From: Rhynchopus sp. YZ270_cl-10
Lineage: Eukaryota > Euglenozoa > Diplonemea > Diplonemida > Diplonemidae
Reading direction: 5' to 3'
Assembly (NCBI GenBank): GCA_964035575.1
Contig: OZ037908.1
Location: forward strand, 868,001-932,000
Length of the DNA: 64,000 nt
Shown: one piece after another, positions 20,511 through 31,600 of the stretch
Position numbering within the stretch: the first letter of the stretch is position 1
Layout of the letters: every line of letters starts with the position of its first letter
Notes under the pieces: model-generated
The model's input: the letters and a program-made list of their open reading frames with translations, nothing else
The model's database searches: none
What the model was told of the DNA's origin: nothing
Made by a program: the position numbers and the translations under genes

Positions 20511-20956
20511 TATTCAATAGAAAAAGAGGGGGGTTGTTTTAGAGAGAAAATATAGGGACAGCCCTAAAGATTGTCGGTTTAAAATATTTTTCAAAAATAC
20601 ACCTCCCCTTTCACAATGGTCTACCCAACTGAGCTGGAAGACGCCTGAGTCGTGACTCTACAGACATCGAGCAAAATGGTTCAATCGAGCCCCATATTCC
20701 ACAGCACATCCTTTTTTTCTGCTTTTTCTGCACTTCCTATTATACCGTCTGTTCAGTAGAATAGTTTGTACCGTATTCGTAAAACTGTTCGACCGTAAAA
20801 AAGGACGAACTTCCAGAAAAATCCCGAAAAGGACGAACTTTATTACGGTCGAACAGTTTTACGAATACGGTATATGAAACAACTCCTTATGTTTTTTGGT
20901 GTGTTTTCTCATACATATCTTCTAATACAGAGGCATACATTACACAAAGCACCACA
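20511..20956. other. Spacer with a MITE insertion upstream of the first MRP gene
   Basis: It contains the mariner-like MITE 20771-20870. The surrounding sequence (20735-20768 and 20873-20885) matches a stretch inside the MITE at 5272-5449. About 70 bp separate the MITE-bearing repeat from the transporter ATG. No gene is present. Confidence 0.7.
20771..20870. mobile_element. Tc1/mariner-like MITE, 100 bp, TA target
   Basis: A near-palindromic element with 28-bp ends starting CCGTATTCGTAAAACTGTTC and the exact complement at the right, flanked by TA at 20769-20770 and 20871-20872. A second copy lies at 52404-52507. The sequence around 5385-5400 (GAATAGTTAGTATATGAAAC) is the same host repeat without the insertion, with a single TA, confirming the boundaries. 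Confidence 0.9.
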
Positions 20957-23900
20957 ATGGGTCAAGGTGGCGACCCATTGGCAAACCCGATGGCGCCACC
21001 GCAACTGTTCGAACCCGACACACAAGACGCCGCACCCACCACCCATAAGGAGGCCCCTGCAGCAGCACAGCAGGATGAGGAGGAGGAGGAGGTTCCTCTC
21101 CTAGGCGCAACACCGGCGATGCGCCCGCCCGAAGGACAGTCGATTGTGCGTGAGAACCCATACCCGCAGAGCAACCTGCTCTCGAGGGAGTCGTTCACGT
21201 ATCTCAGCTCGCTGATGAGTGAGGGCTATTCTGCTCCGTTGCAAAATAAGGATATTTATGCGTGTTTGGAGTCCGATGAGTCGGAGCGGCTCTCCCAGCA
21301 GCTTGAGAAGAATTGGGAAAAGGAGAAGGCAACAGCGACCCCAAAGCTGTGGCGTGCCATCGTACGCACCTTCGGGTGGAGCTACTTCGTGCCCTTCGTG
21401 CTGGGCTGTCTTGAGTGGACGGCAGGGCTGCTGGAGCCCTTCTTCGCAACACGGCTGTTTGATGAGCTGCGCACAGTCGATGAGGGTGGGACAGAGGATG
21501 AAGGCGCGATCTGGCTGAATATGGGTCTTTTCTTGGGGATGAGTCTTTTCCGTGCGCTCATCCACCATCCGTTCTTCACGCGGGCGCAGCTTGTCGGTAT
21601 GTGTTTGGTCGATTTTTTTCATGGTTGTTTTTATGTGAACTTGGCGTGTCTGAATGGGGCTCAAAAAGCGCGAATCACCTCCCTTTAGACACACCACAGC
21701 TTGTTTAAAAAATTCTTCCTCCACACACCACACACACCCTGCAGGCATGCGCGTGCGTGTCGCGACCACAGCTCTGGTGTACCGCAAAGTGCTCTCGATG
21801 TCGAGCAAAGCCGTGTCCGAGACCACCACCGGCAAGCTTGTGAACCTCATCTCCAACGACACAGAGCGCTTCGACCAGACCACCCCTTTCCTCCACTTCC
21901 TCGTCATCGGGCCCATCAAGGTGCTTGTCGTGGCGTACCTCGTGTACCTGCAGCTGGGGTACTCTGGTGTCATCGGCGTGGCGGTGTGCACGCTGCTCGC
22001 ACCGATGCAGTATGCGATGGGCACTATGTTCGCGAAAATCCGGCAAAAAACTGCGCAATTTACGGATCGCCGGATTAAATACATGAACGAAGTTATTGCA
22101 GGCATTCGTCTCATTAAGATGTATGCCTGGGAAGTGCCGTACGCCGCCACCGTCGCTGAGGTGCGGTCTGACGAAGAGAAACAGGTCCGCATCACCGTCA
22201 CCATGCGTGCGGTGAATGCGTTCTTCTTCTTCGCGGGCACGCCTCTTATCATGTTCATCATCATCACAATCTACATACACGTACAAGACGACCCACTCGA
22301 GCCCTCCAACGTCTTTGCCTCGATGATGTACTTCAACGCGCTCCGCTTCTCGATATCCCTCTTCATCCCGGAGGCCATCAAAAATGGATCCGAATGTTTA
22401 ATCTCAATGCAACGCCTTCAAGGCTTCTTAGAAGCCGAAGATCACATCCCAGATGAGAACAGAACGGAGCTGTCTGATGATATCATAATTAAAGCAGAGA
22501 ACGTCACAAGCACTTGGCCAGGGTCGCACACCAGCATCTTCGAAAATTTAAATTTGACGGTCAAAAAGGGAGAATTGATCGGGATTTGCGGGACAGTTGG
22601 AGCTGGAAAAACTTCACTGTTTTCTCTATTGACTGGAGAGCTGCAGAAAGGGAGCGGGGTGTTAGAAGTGACCCACGCACCAACGGTAGCTTCTCAAGAG
22701 GTGTGGCTGACGTCTGATACGGTGCGCAATAACATTCTGTTTGGCCGCGAGCTTGATGAGGCACGTTACGCAGATATCTGTGAAGTGTGCGGGCTGTACT
22801 CCGACTTTGAACAGTTCGCCGACTCTGATCACACCATGATTGGCGACCGAGGCATCACCCTCAGTGGCGGGCAGAAGGCACGCATCGGGTTAGCCCGTGC
22901 TTGCTATGAGGGGGGTGAGCTCTTCTTATTGGACGACCCACTCAGTGCAGTGGACACCGTTGTGGGGAGGAAGATCATCACCGAATGTATCGGCGGTCTG
23001 TTGCGAGAGAAGACGAGAGTGTTGATCACACATCAGCACCAGTTTTTGCCTCTCTGTGACCGTGTGTTTGAGATCTCAGCGGAGACGAAGTGTTTGGTTG
23101 ATATGACAGAAAAATTCAGGACAAAGTCGCCATCAATGTCGATGACTGCTTCACCACTGAGGACATCGTTCCGATCAAACAGGACCCCGCCTTCTTCAGT
23201 GCGGGACGAAAAGAAGGAGAAGGAAGAACGCTTTGAAATGGTTACAAAGGAAGACCGGATGACCGGAGGGGTGACCTGGCGGACGTACATCGAGTACTTC
23301 CAGCACGGTGGCAGTGCGCTGGCCGTGTTTTGCGTAGCTCTTATGCTCCTTGGTCAGATATCATTTGTGCTGAACGACGTCTGGCTTACCTTCTGGGTGG
23401 ACCGCTCTGATGACAAAAAGGACAACTCGTACCATTACCGGTACTACGCGGCTAGTATGGGGATCCTGTGTGTGCTGGCCTGGGTGCGTGCGTACTTCTT
23501 CTACAGGATGGCGATCAACGCATCCACGAGCATGCACAACAAGATGTTCCGTGCCGTCGTCCGCACCTCCTGTATGTTCTTCGACTCCAACCCCACCGGG
23601 CGTATCCTCAACCGATTCTCGAAAGACATTGGCCAAATGGACGAACTGCTCCCATGGATCTTCTTCGACTGCTTGATGCAATCTTTAATCTGTTTCGGTG
23701 CGATCATTTTGATTTCTGTGTTCAATCCTTGGCTGCTTCTCGCTGTTGCACCGATTTTGGGGATTTTCATTTTTCTCCGAAACTACTTTGTTGCGACGGG
23801 ACGTGAGGTGAAGCGTCTTGAGGCACTCAACAGGTCTCCTTTGTATTCGATGTTCTCCGAGACTGTGAACGGGGTGGGCACCATCCGGTCTTACGGGAGA

Positions 23901-25085
23901 ACTGAGTACTTTACACAGAAGTACAGCGCCGTGCAGGACGACCACACTTCGGCGTTCTATTTGTTCATTGCATGCAACCGCTGGATTGGGTTCCGCCTGG
24001 ACATTGCAAGCTGGGTGTTCATTGCCGCAGTTTGCATCGCCTCTGTCTTATCTCGCAACGAAGTCTCCACAGGACAGGTTGCCTTGTCCATCACATATGC
24101 CGTCATTCTCTCCGGAACTGCTCAATGGTCGATCCGACAGTCTGCAGAATTAGAAAATATGATGACAGCAACAGAACGGGTGCGGCTTTACGGCAATCTC
24201 GAACCAGAAGGCGGTCCGAACGACGTCAAGCCAGAACTCCTCACAACAGCTGCAACGCGAACTGCCACGACATGGCCTGCGAGGGGTGAAGTGGAATTCA
24301 AACATTTCTCGATGCGTTACCGTGAAGGCCTGCCGTTGGTTCTGAAGGACGTGAGCTTCCATGTTGCGGCAGGTATGACGGTAGGTGTGGTTGGAAGAAC
24401 CGGAGCGGGCAAGAGCAGTTTGATGCAAGCAGTGTTCCGCCTCACTGAGGGCTGTGCAGGAAGCATAACCATTGATGGGCGTGATACCAAGGACGTTTCC
24501 CTTCACGAACTGCGCTCAGGGTGTGCGGTGATCCCGCAAGACCCGGTGCTCTTCACTGGGAGCATCCGTCACAATGTGGACCCCTTCGGGAATGCAGAAA
24601 GCGATAAGACCATTTGGAACGCACTGCGTGATGTGCAGCTCCAGCAGGTGGTCGAAGAGCTGCCGCTGAAGCTGGACTTTGTGGTGAAGGAGGGGGGGCG
24701 GAACTTTTCGGTGGGACAGAGGCAGCTTATTTGCTTGGCGAGGGCGATTCTGCGTGACAACAAAATTCTGATCATGGACGAAGCGACGGCGAACGTCGAC
24801 CCTGAGACGGACCTCATTGTCCAAGAAACTGTACGGAGCCAGTTCAGAGGCTGTTCCGTGTTGATCATTGCGCACAGACTACACACAGTGATCGACAGTG
24901 ACCGTATCCTTGTTCTCTCTGGTGGTGAGGTGGCAGCCTACGGTGACCCACACGAGCTCCTCCAAGAGGAGAACAGCATTCTCGCCAACTTTGTTGCACA
25001 GACAGGTGACGACTCTGCCGCCTCCCTTAGGGACTCCGCAAGGGCAGCTTCGTTGCGAAGGTCGCAGCATGGGGCTCCCTTCTGA
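20957..25085 (+). CDS. MRP-type (ABCC) ABC transporter, copy 1
   Basis: A 1,326-residue full transporter encoded in two exons (20957-21596 and 21745-25085) around a 148-nt intron (GTATGT donor, CTGCAG acceptor, phase 1). It would export organic anions or conjugates using ATP at a membrane. An acidic cytosolic N-terminus is followed by membrane domain 1 (about 130-440) and NBD1 (Walker A GTVGAGKTSL near 495, LSGGQKARIGLARA near 586, Walker B LFLLDDPLSAVD near 606). A charged linker, membrane domain 2 (about 745-1020) and NBD2 follow (GRTGAGKSSL near 1,097, FSVGQRQLICLARA near 1,201, LIMDEATANVD near 1,219). The extra TMD0 of long MRPs is absent, as in MRP4/5-like short forms. NBD1 has Asp-Asp where a catalytic Glu is usual, as in other ABCC proteins. 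It is paired with a near-identical gene 7.6 kb downstream. Confidence 0.95.
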
Positions 25086-25518
25086 GAGGGGAAAGAAGCT
25101 ATGCATGAAGAGTGTGATTGTGATGTGGATAGCGTACGAACTAAACAAAAGACGAACGGGGCTTTTTTTATTATTTGTGAAAAATTACCCATAATAATTG
25201 CATTGGTTCTTCGAGAGGAGCCACGTCAATATTAGGGGGATTTATTATTCTATGAAAACCAGTGCATGTGTCCGGTGTATGGTGAGGCGTTTTGTATTTT
25301 AAACTGATATTTTTTTAAACATCTTCTGGTGTTGGCCGGCAGGTGGGGTACATCCTGTTGAGCGCCCATTAGATGGCTATTCTGATGAATTCGGTAGTTT
25401 GCACTTTTTTTGTTTTTGTTGTTGTTTTTTTCCAATATTTTTCTCAATGTGTTTTTGTAAAGCTGTGTTTGTCTACGAGAGGCATTATTCATCTTTCAAG
25501 TTTTCTTTTGTTTGCACT
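25086..25518. other. 3' flank of MRP copy 1, shared with later copies
   Basis: No gene. The segment with CCCATAATAATTGCATTGGT (25189 on) and CGAGAGGAGCCACGTCAATA recurs after the relic copy (about 27148-27195) and in part after copy 2 (about 32760-32785). It is followed by module D (25265-25312). The duplicated unit therefore extended past the stop codon. Confidence 0.75.
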
Positions 25519-25525
25519 ATCAACT

Positions 25526-26583
25526 GGGGTGGCGACAAGGGGGGTCGGAACTGGGCAGTCACGAAAAATCACAAAGAATCATTTTTCTTCTTTGTGATTC
25601 TTTGCGACAGGTCGTGATTTTTTGTGATTTTTTGCGATTTTTTGTGATGTTTTGTGATTTTTTGTGATATTTTGTGATTTTTTGTGATCTTTTGTGATCG
25701 ACATATTTTGAGATGAGCTTTTTTTTGTCCCACTCTGGTAGTGTAGTGTACTGTAGTGTACTGTACTCCCAATCCCCTGTGTATACTGTGTATACTGTGT
25801 ATACTGTGTATACTGTGTATACTGTGTATACTGTGTATACTGTGTATACTGTGTATACTGTGTATACTGTGTATACTGTGTATACTGTGTATACTGTGTA
25901 TACTGTGTATACTGTGTATACTGTGTATACTGTGTATACTGTGTATACTGTGTATACTGTGTATACTGTGTATACTGTGTATACTGTGTATACTGTGTAT
26001 ACTGTGTATACTGTGTATACTGTGTATACTGTGTATACTGTGTATACTGTGTATACTGTGTATACTGTGTATACTGTGTATACTGTGTATACTGTGTATA
26101 CTGTGTATACTGTGTATACTGTGTATACTGTGTATACTGTGTATACTGCGGAAATTGACCAAAAACGAGAACTTGTCCATTTCGGTAAATTGACCCCACC
26201 ACTGGTCGGACGGATTCCGGAAATGCAAATACCGCCGTTTAAAAGTTTCACCAACGAAAACAAAAAAAAAAAAATTTCCAACACATGAATGCCCCAAAAC
26301 GGCATGACAACTGGTAGAAACACGGTAGGGAATCGGTTATGCAGCCACGCCGAAAAAGTTCAATTTTAAGCGAAACTTACACACACTTGCGTACAACTGA
26401 GCACAACTGAGCATTACTGAGCAGAATTACACCACAATTACAACACAATTACAGCGGCCCAAAACGGTACACTTTTGTGATTTTTCGTGATTTTTTGTGA
26501 TTTTTTGTGAATTTTTGTGATCGACAGAATTTGAAAATATTTTTTGTGAATATTTTTTTCCACACCCCCCCTGTCGCCACCCC
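25526..26583. mobile_element. Inverted-repeat transposon carrying a 9-bp microsatellite, 7-bp TSD
   Basis: The inverted ends are GGGGTGGCGACA and its complement, flanked by ATCAACT at 25519-25525 and 26584-26590. The subterminal regions (25610-25710 and 26470-26530) are runs of GTGATTTTTT and relatives. The centre is a 368-bp array of GTATACTGT. No transposase is present. The layout of ends, subterminal word repeats and private microsatellite is that of 6950-9941, although the sequences differ. Confidence 0.85.
25781..26148 (+). repeat. (GTATACTGT)n array, about 41 copies
   Basis: An uninterrupted 9-bp tandem array of 368 bp. Because 9 is a multiple of 3 and no frame contains a stop, it is open in several frames on both strands (VYT, CIL, SIH and YTQ repeats). 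These readings are not evidence of a protein. Confidence 0.98.
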
Positions 26584-26590
26584 ATCAACT

Positions 26591-26970
26591 TCACTTTGTT
26601 TTTTTAAGTTTTTAAGGTGACTAAGCACTGCTTAGGCTTAGGATCATCTCATTAACTTTTCTTTTCTTTTGGAGAATCTATTGAATATGAGCTGTGCAGA
26701 TGAGCAGTCTGTATCATCCAGTGTGTAAAAATCCCTCCCTCACAAAAAAAGGTTTGGCTGTTGTGAAATCCTTCACGTGTTTCACCTTTTGTAACGCCCT
26801 CTTTCAGCTTTTGAGAATCCCATTTTTGGGTTGTTTTTTCAGGGTGACTGCACAGGCTTGGGTCATCTTACAAAACATTTTTTTTGAAAGGTGACCGAGC
26901 ACTGTGAGCATCTTATAAATCTTTTTCCTCTAAACGCAGCGTTGTTCCAGCGAGATTAACTATAACGATA
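26591..26970. other. Spacer segment duplicated after MRP copy 2
   Basis: No gene. It holds two module A-like copies. The block from about 26805 to 26955, ending CTCTAAACGCAGCGTTGTTC, is repeated after MRP copy 2 at about 32975-33120. In this location it sits directly before the relic MRP end. Confidence 0.7.
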
Positions 26971-27210
26971 CAGGAGACTGTACTGAGCCAGTTCAGAGGC
27001 TGGAACATCGCGCACCCTCGTTGCGAAGGTCACAGCATGGGGCTCCCTTCTAGAGCTCGGTGGGGAACGAAACGCATGACGTAGCTCGCGTACCAACGAA
27101 GCAAAAATATGAACGCGGTTTTCATTTTTTATTTGTCGAAAAGGACCCATAATAATTGCATTGGTTCTTCGAGAGGAGCCACGTCAATATTAAGGGGATT
27201 TTTTTTCCCC
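26971..27210 (+). pseudogene. Relic 3' end of a third MRP copy
   Basis: The sequence from about 26974 matches the exon coding GACTGTACTGAGCCAGTTC in NBD2. It then jumps, by a large internal deletion, to the last codons of the gene (CGTTGCGAAGGTCACAGCAT, then GGGGCTCCCTTCT) and the stop region. The shared 3' flank follows to about 27200. It has the GGGGCTCC ending of copy 1 but the TAGAGCTCG continuation nearer to copy 2. It shows that at least three transporter copies once stood in tandem. Confidence 0.85.
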
Positions 27211-27559
27211 CGGTGTACGGTGAGGCGTTTGCATTTTCAACTTATTTTCTTTTTTTTTATACCTACAAAAGCGCAGCTTAAAAGGAGACATAGTTCCCTC
27301 AGATACGGTCACCAATCACCCCCCCTACAACAGGGTAATTGAGCAATCAACGAAAAAATACCTTTTTTTCCCTACTAATGAAATAACCTTTTTACTTACC
27401 TGATCAGAGTTACTATTTTTTAAGGTGACTAAGCACAGAGGCTTGGGGCCATCTTATAAAATTTTCCTCATTTTTTTATAGGGATATGCAGTATTTGTTT
27501 TGTATGTGCATCAATGCAAATCAAGAACGTCATCAATAAGAAAAAAAGACACCCCTTTT
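27211..27559. other. Spacer with modules D, F and A
   Basis: Modules D (27212-27260), F (diverged, 27255-27415) and A (27421-27475) follow each other. No gene. Confidence 0.6.
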
Positions 27560-28361
27560 TTTCCCCATCTGGTGTCGTCCGTCTTCCCCATCTCCCGCAC
27601 AACACCCACTCACTTCCGGGAGAAAATCTGCCATCAACTGGCCCGCCTTGTTGCTCCAAATTTTCTGGCCTCGTCGTCACTGGTTGTCCGTTGAAGTACC
27701 CATGCACCCTATATGAGGAGACGTCGAGGGTAAAGGGCAGCCACCCTCCTACTCCGACCTCCTGTCTCAGTGACCGGGTAGTGTTGGTCCGTTTGCTCTT
27801 CCCGCTGGCTTGCTTGGGGCGATCCGTTCTTTTGCTTTCCTCGACCAACAAAGCTCTGGCTTCTACCTCCTCCGTGAGGTTCTGGATGCGTCGGTGACGT
27901 CGAAGTGCGGTGTTCCAGCAAACCACCAAATCTAGTGGATTTTTCTAAATTTTTTTCAGATGGCCCGACGCCATAGCCAATCGCTATGATACCTAGACCA
28001 ATGGATATCTTGGTCAACATGATAGTCAAAACCAAAATAACACCAAATGTCATCGCCAGCAGCGGATGGTCCGACCCCCTTCTCTAGCTCCTTCGAACGG
28101 TACTATAAGAGAGCTGATGGTGGTGCGTGCATCACCTGGCTTCTTGTCCTCATCCTTGAGTTTGTCGACACCCCATCGTGATGGTGAGGGTGGGGTTCTT
28201 CCAGTTCCGCCAGTCACCCTGCTCTTTCGTGCACCAAACCGGACGCCCTCCTTTGTCAACAGCTTGTACTCGCTGTTCACTTTTTCCGTAGAAGGTGCCA
28301 CCTTCCACCGCGGCTGCTTGCCAACCGTGGCCGCCTTCCGCTGTCTTTGCTTTGCTCTACA
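27560..28361 (-). pseudogene. Minus-strand coding-like region, unrecognised and probably decayed
   Basis: Unlike its T-rich surroundings this stretch has balanced composition and long minus-strand open frames. The upstream part (28361 down to 28050) begins after a pyrimidine tract and ATGTAG, which would be a normal acceptor, and reads through VNSEYKLLTKEGVRFGARKS. A hydrophobic segment (MTFGVILVLTIMLTKISIGL) starts at 28053 in another frame. The downstream part (about 27929-27560) contains LTEEVEARALLVEESKR and YRVHGYFNGQP in a third. The change of frame means either introns I cannot place or decay. No family is recognised. It lies between the MRP copies. Confidence 0.4.
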
Positions 28362-28611
28362 TTGTAAAAAGAGAAGGGGAAATGAACGAAAAATATAGTC
28401 TTGTGTGGGTGGGTTCGGGATGGGAAGGATTAGTTTGAAAAAAACAGGATAGATGAGTGGAGGAACGAATTGCTTTTTTTTTTCAAAAACCAGTTTTTTT
28501 TTTGTCGCACTGTTTTTGGTGTGTTTCTCTCCCAAAAAATATTCACAAAAACAGAGACACGCATACACAAAAGAAGACAACGGTCAAGGTGGCGACCCAT
28601 TGGCAAACCCG

Positions 28612-31600
28612 ATGGCGCCACCGCAACTGTTCGAACCCGACACACAAGACGCCGCACCCACCTCCCCTACCACCCCAAAGGAGGTTCCTGCAGCAGCACA
28701 GCAGGATGAGGATGAGGAGGAGGAGGAGGTTCCTCTCCTAGGCGCAACACCGGCGATGCGCCCGCCCGAAGGACAGTCGATTGTGCGTGAGAACCCATAC
28801 CCGCAGAGCAACCTGCTCTCGAGGGAGTCGTTCACGTATCTCAGCTCGCTGATGAGTGAGGGCTATTCTGCTCCGTTGCAAAATAAGGATATTTATGCGT
28901 GTTTGGAGTCCGATGAGTCGGAGCGGCTCTCCCAGCAGCTTGAGAAGAATTGGGAAAAGGAGAAGGCAACAGCGACCCCAAAGCTGTGGCGTGCCATCGT
29001 ACGCACCTTCGGGTGGAGCTACTTCGTGCCCTTCGTGCTGGGCTGTCTTGAGTGGACGGCAGGGCTGCTGGAGCCCTTCTTCGCAACACGGCTGTTTGAT
29101 GAGCTGCGCACAGTCGATGAGGGTGGGACAGAGGATGAAGGCGCGATCTGGCTGAATATGGGTCTTTTCTTGGGGATGAATCTTTTCCGTGCGCTCATCC
29201 ACCATCCGTTCTTCACGCGGGCGCAGCTTGTAGGTATGTGTCAACAGGTCTCACCTGCGCCCCTCTTAACCTTCCTAAGAAGAAGCATAGTAGAGAAAAT
29301 TACTGGAAAAATAAAATTCTTCCTCCACACACCACACCACCCTGCAGGCATGCGCGTGCGTGTCGCGACAACAGCTCTGGTGTACCGCAAAGTGCTCTCG
29401 ATGTCGAGCAAAGCCGTGTCCGAGACCACCACCGGCAAGCTTGTGAACCTCATCTCCAACGACACAGAGCGCTTCGACCAGACCACCCTCTTCCTCCACT
29501 TCCTCGTCATCGGGCCCATCAAGGTGCTTGTCGTGGCGTACCTCGTGTACCTGCAGCTGGGGTACTCTGGTGTCATCGGAGTGGCGGTGTGCACGCTGCT
29601 CGCACCGATGCAGTATGCGATGGGCACTATGTTTGCGAAAATCCGACAAAAAACTGCGCAATTTACAGATCGCCGGATTAAATACATGAACGAAGTTATT
29701 GCAGGCATTCGTCTCATTAAGATGTATGCCTGGGAAGTGCCGTACGCCGCCACCGTCGCTGAGGTGCGGTCTGACGAAGAGAAGCAGGTCCGCATCACCG
29801 TCACCATGCGTGCGGTGAATGCGTTCTTCTTCTTCGCGGGCACGCCTCTTATCATGTTCATCATCATCACAATCTACATACACGTACAAGACGACCCACT
29901 TGAGCCCTCCAACGTCTTTGCCTCGATGATGTACTTCAACGCACTCGGGTTATCCATTTTACTGTTCATCCCGGAGGCCATCAAAAATGGATCCGAATGT
30001 TTAATTTCACTGCAACGTCTCCAAGGCTTCTTAGAAGCTGAAGATCACATCCCAAACGAGAACAAAAGCAATCTGCCTGATGATATCATTATCAAAGCAG
30101 AAAACGTCACAAGCACCTGGCCAGGGTCGCACACCAGCATCTTCGAAAATTTAAATTTGACGGTCAAAAAGGGAGAATTGATCGGGATTTGCGGGACAGT
30201 TGGGGCTGGAAAAACTTCACTGTTTTCTCTATTGACTGGAGAGCTGCAGAAAGGGAGCGGGGTGTTAGAAGTGACCCACGCACCAACGGTAGCTTCTCAA
30301 GAGGTGTGGCTGACGTCTGATACGGTGCGCAATAACATTCTGTTTGGCCGCGAGCTTGATGAGGCACGTTACGCAGATATCTGTGAAGTGTGCGGGCTGT
30401 ACTCCGACTTTGAACAGTTCGCCGACTCTGATCACACCATGATTGGCGACCGAGGCATCACCCTCAGTGGCGGGCAGAAGGCACGCATCGGGTTAGCCCG
30501 CGCTTGCTATGAGGGGGGTGAGCTCTTCTTATTGGACGACCCACTCAGTGCAGTGGACACCGTTGTGGGGAGGAAGATCATCACCGAATGTATCGGCGGT
30601 CTGTTGCGAGAGAAGACGAGAGTGTTGATCACACATCAGCACCAGTTTTTGCCTCTCTGTGACCGTGTGTTTGAGATCTCAGCGGAGACGAAGTGTTTGG
30701 TTGATATGACAGAAAAATTCAGGACAAAGTCGCCATCAATGTCGATGACATCGTCGTTCCGATCAAACAGGACCCCTCCTTCTTCAGTGCGGGACGAAAA
30801 GAAGGAGAAGGAAGAACGCTTTGAAATGGTTACAAAGGAAGACCGGATGACCGGCGGGGTGACCTGGCGGACGTACATTGAGTACTTCCAGCACGGTGGC
30901 AGTGTGCTGGCCGTGTTTTGCGTAGCTCTTATGCTCCTTGGTCAGATATCATTTGTGCTGAACGACGTCTGGCTCACCTTCTGGGTGGACCGCTCTGATG
31001 ACAAAAAGGACAACTCGTACCATTACCGGTACTACGCGGCAAGTATGGGGATCCTGTGTGTGCTGGCCTGGGTGCCTGCGTACTTCTTCTACAGGATGGC
31101 GATCAACGCATCCACGAGCATGCACAACAAGATGTTCCGTGCCGTCGTCCGCACCTCCTGTATGTTCTTCGACTCCAACCCCACCGGGCGTATCCTCAAC
31201 CGATTCTCGAAAGACATTGGCCAAATGGACGAACTGCTTCCGTGGGTGTTCTTCGACAGCTTGATGCAATGTTTAATCTGTTTCGGCGCCATAATTTTGA
31301 TTTCTGTGTTCAATCCTTGGCTGCTTCTCGCTGTTGCACCGATTTTGGGGATTTTCATTTTTCTCCGAAACTACTTTGTTGCGACGGGACGTGAGGTGAA
31401 GCGTCTTGAGGCACTCAACAGGTCTCCTTTGTATTCGATGTTCTCCGAGACTGTGAACGGGGTGGGCACCATACGGTCTTACGGGAGAACTGAGTACTTT
31501 ACGCAGAAGTACAGCGCCGTGCAGGACGACCACACTTCAGCGTTCTATTTGTTCATTGCATGCAACCGCTGGATTGGGTTCCGCCTGGACATTGCAAGCT

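Noticed and set aside
20620-20700. tRNA gene
   Set aside because: A GGTTCAATC box and an ACCCAACTGAGCTGG stretch are present, but D-arm-like and T-arm-like parts face opposite ways and no acceptor stem forms.
25781-26148. Long open frames across the 9-bp array on both strands
   Set aside because: The unit length is a multiple of three and lacks stops, so open frames are automatic; no conserved protein context.
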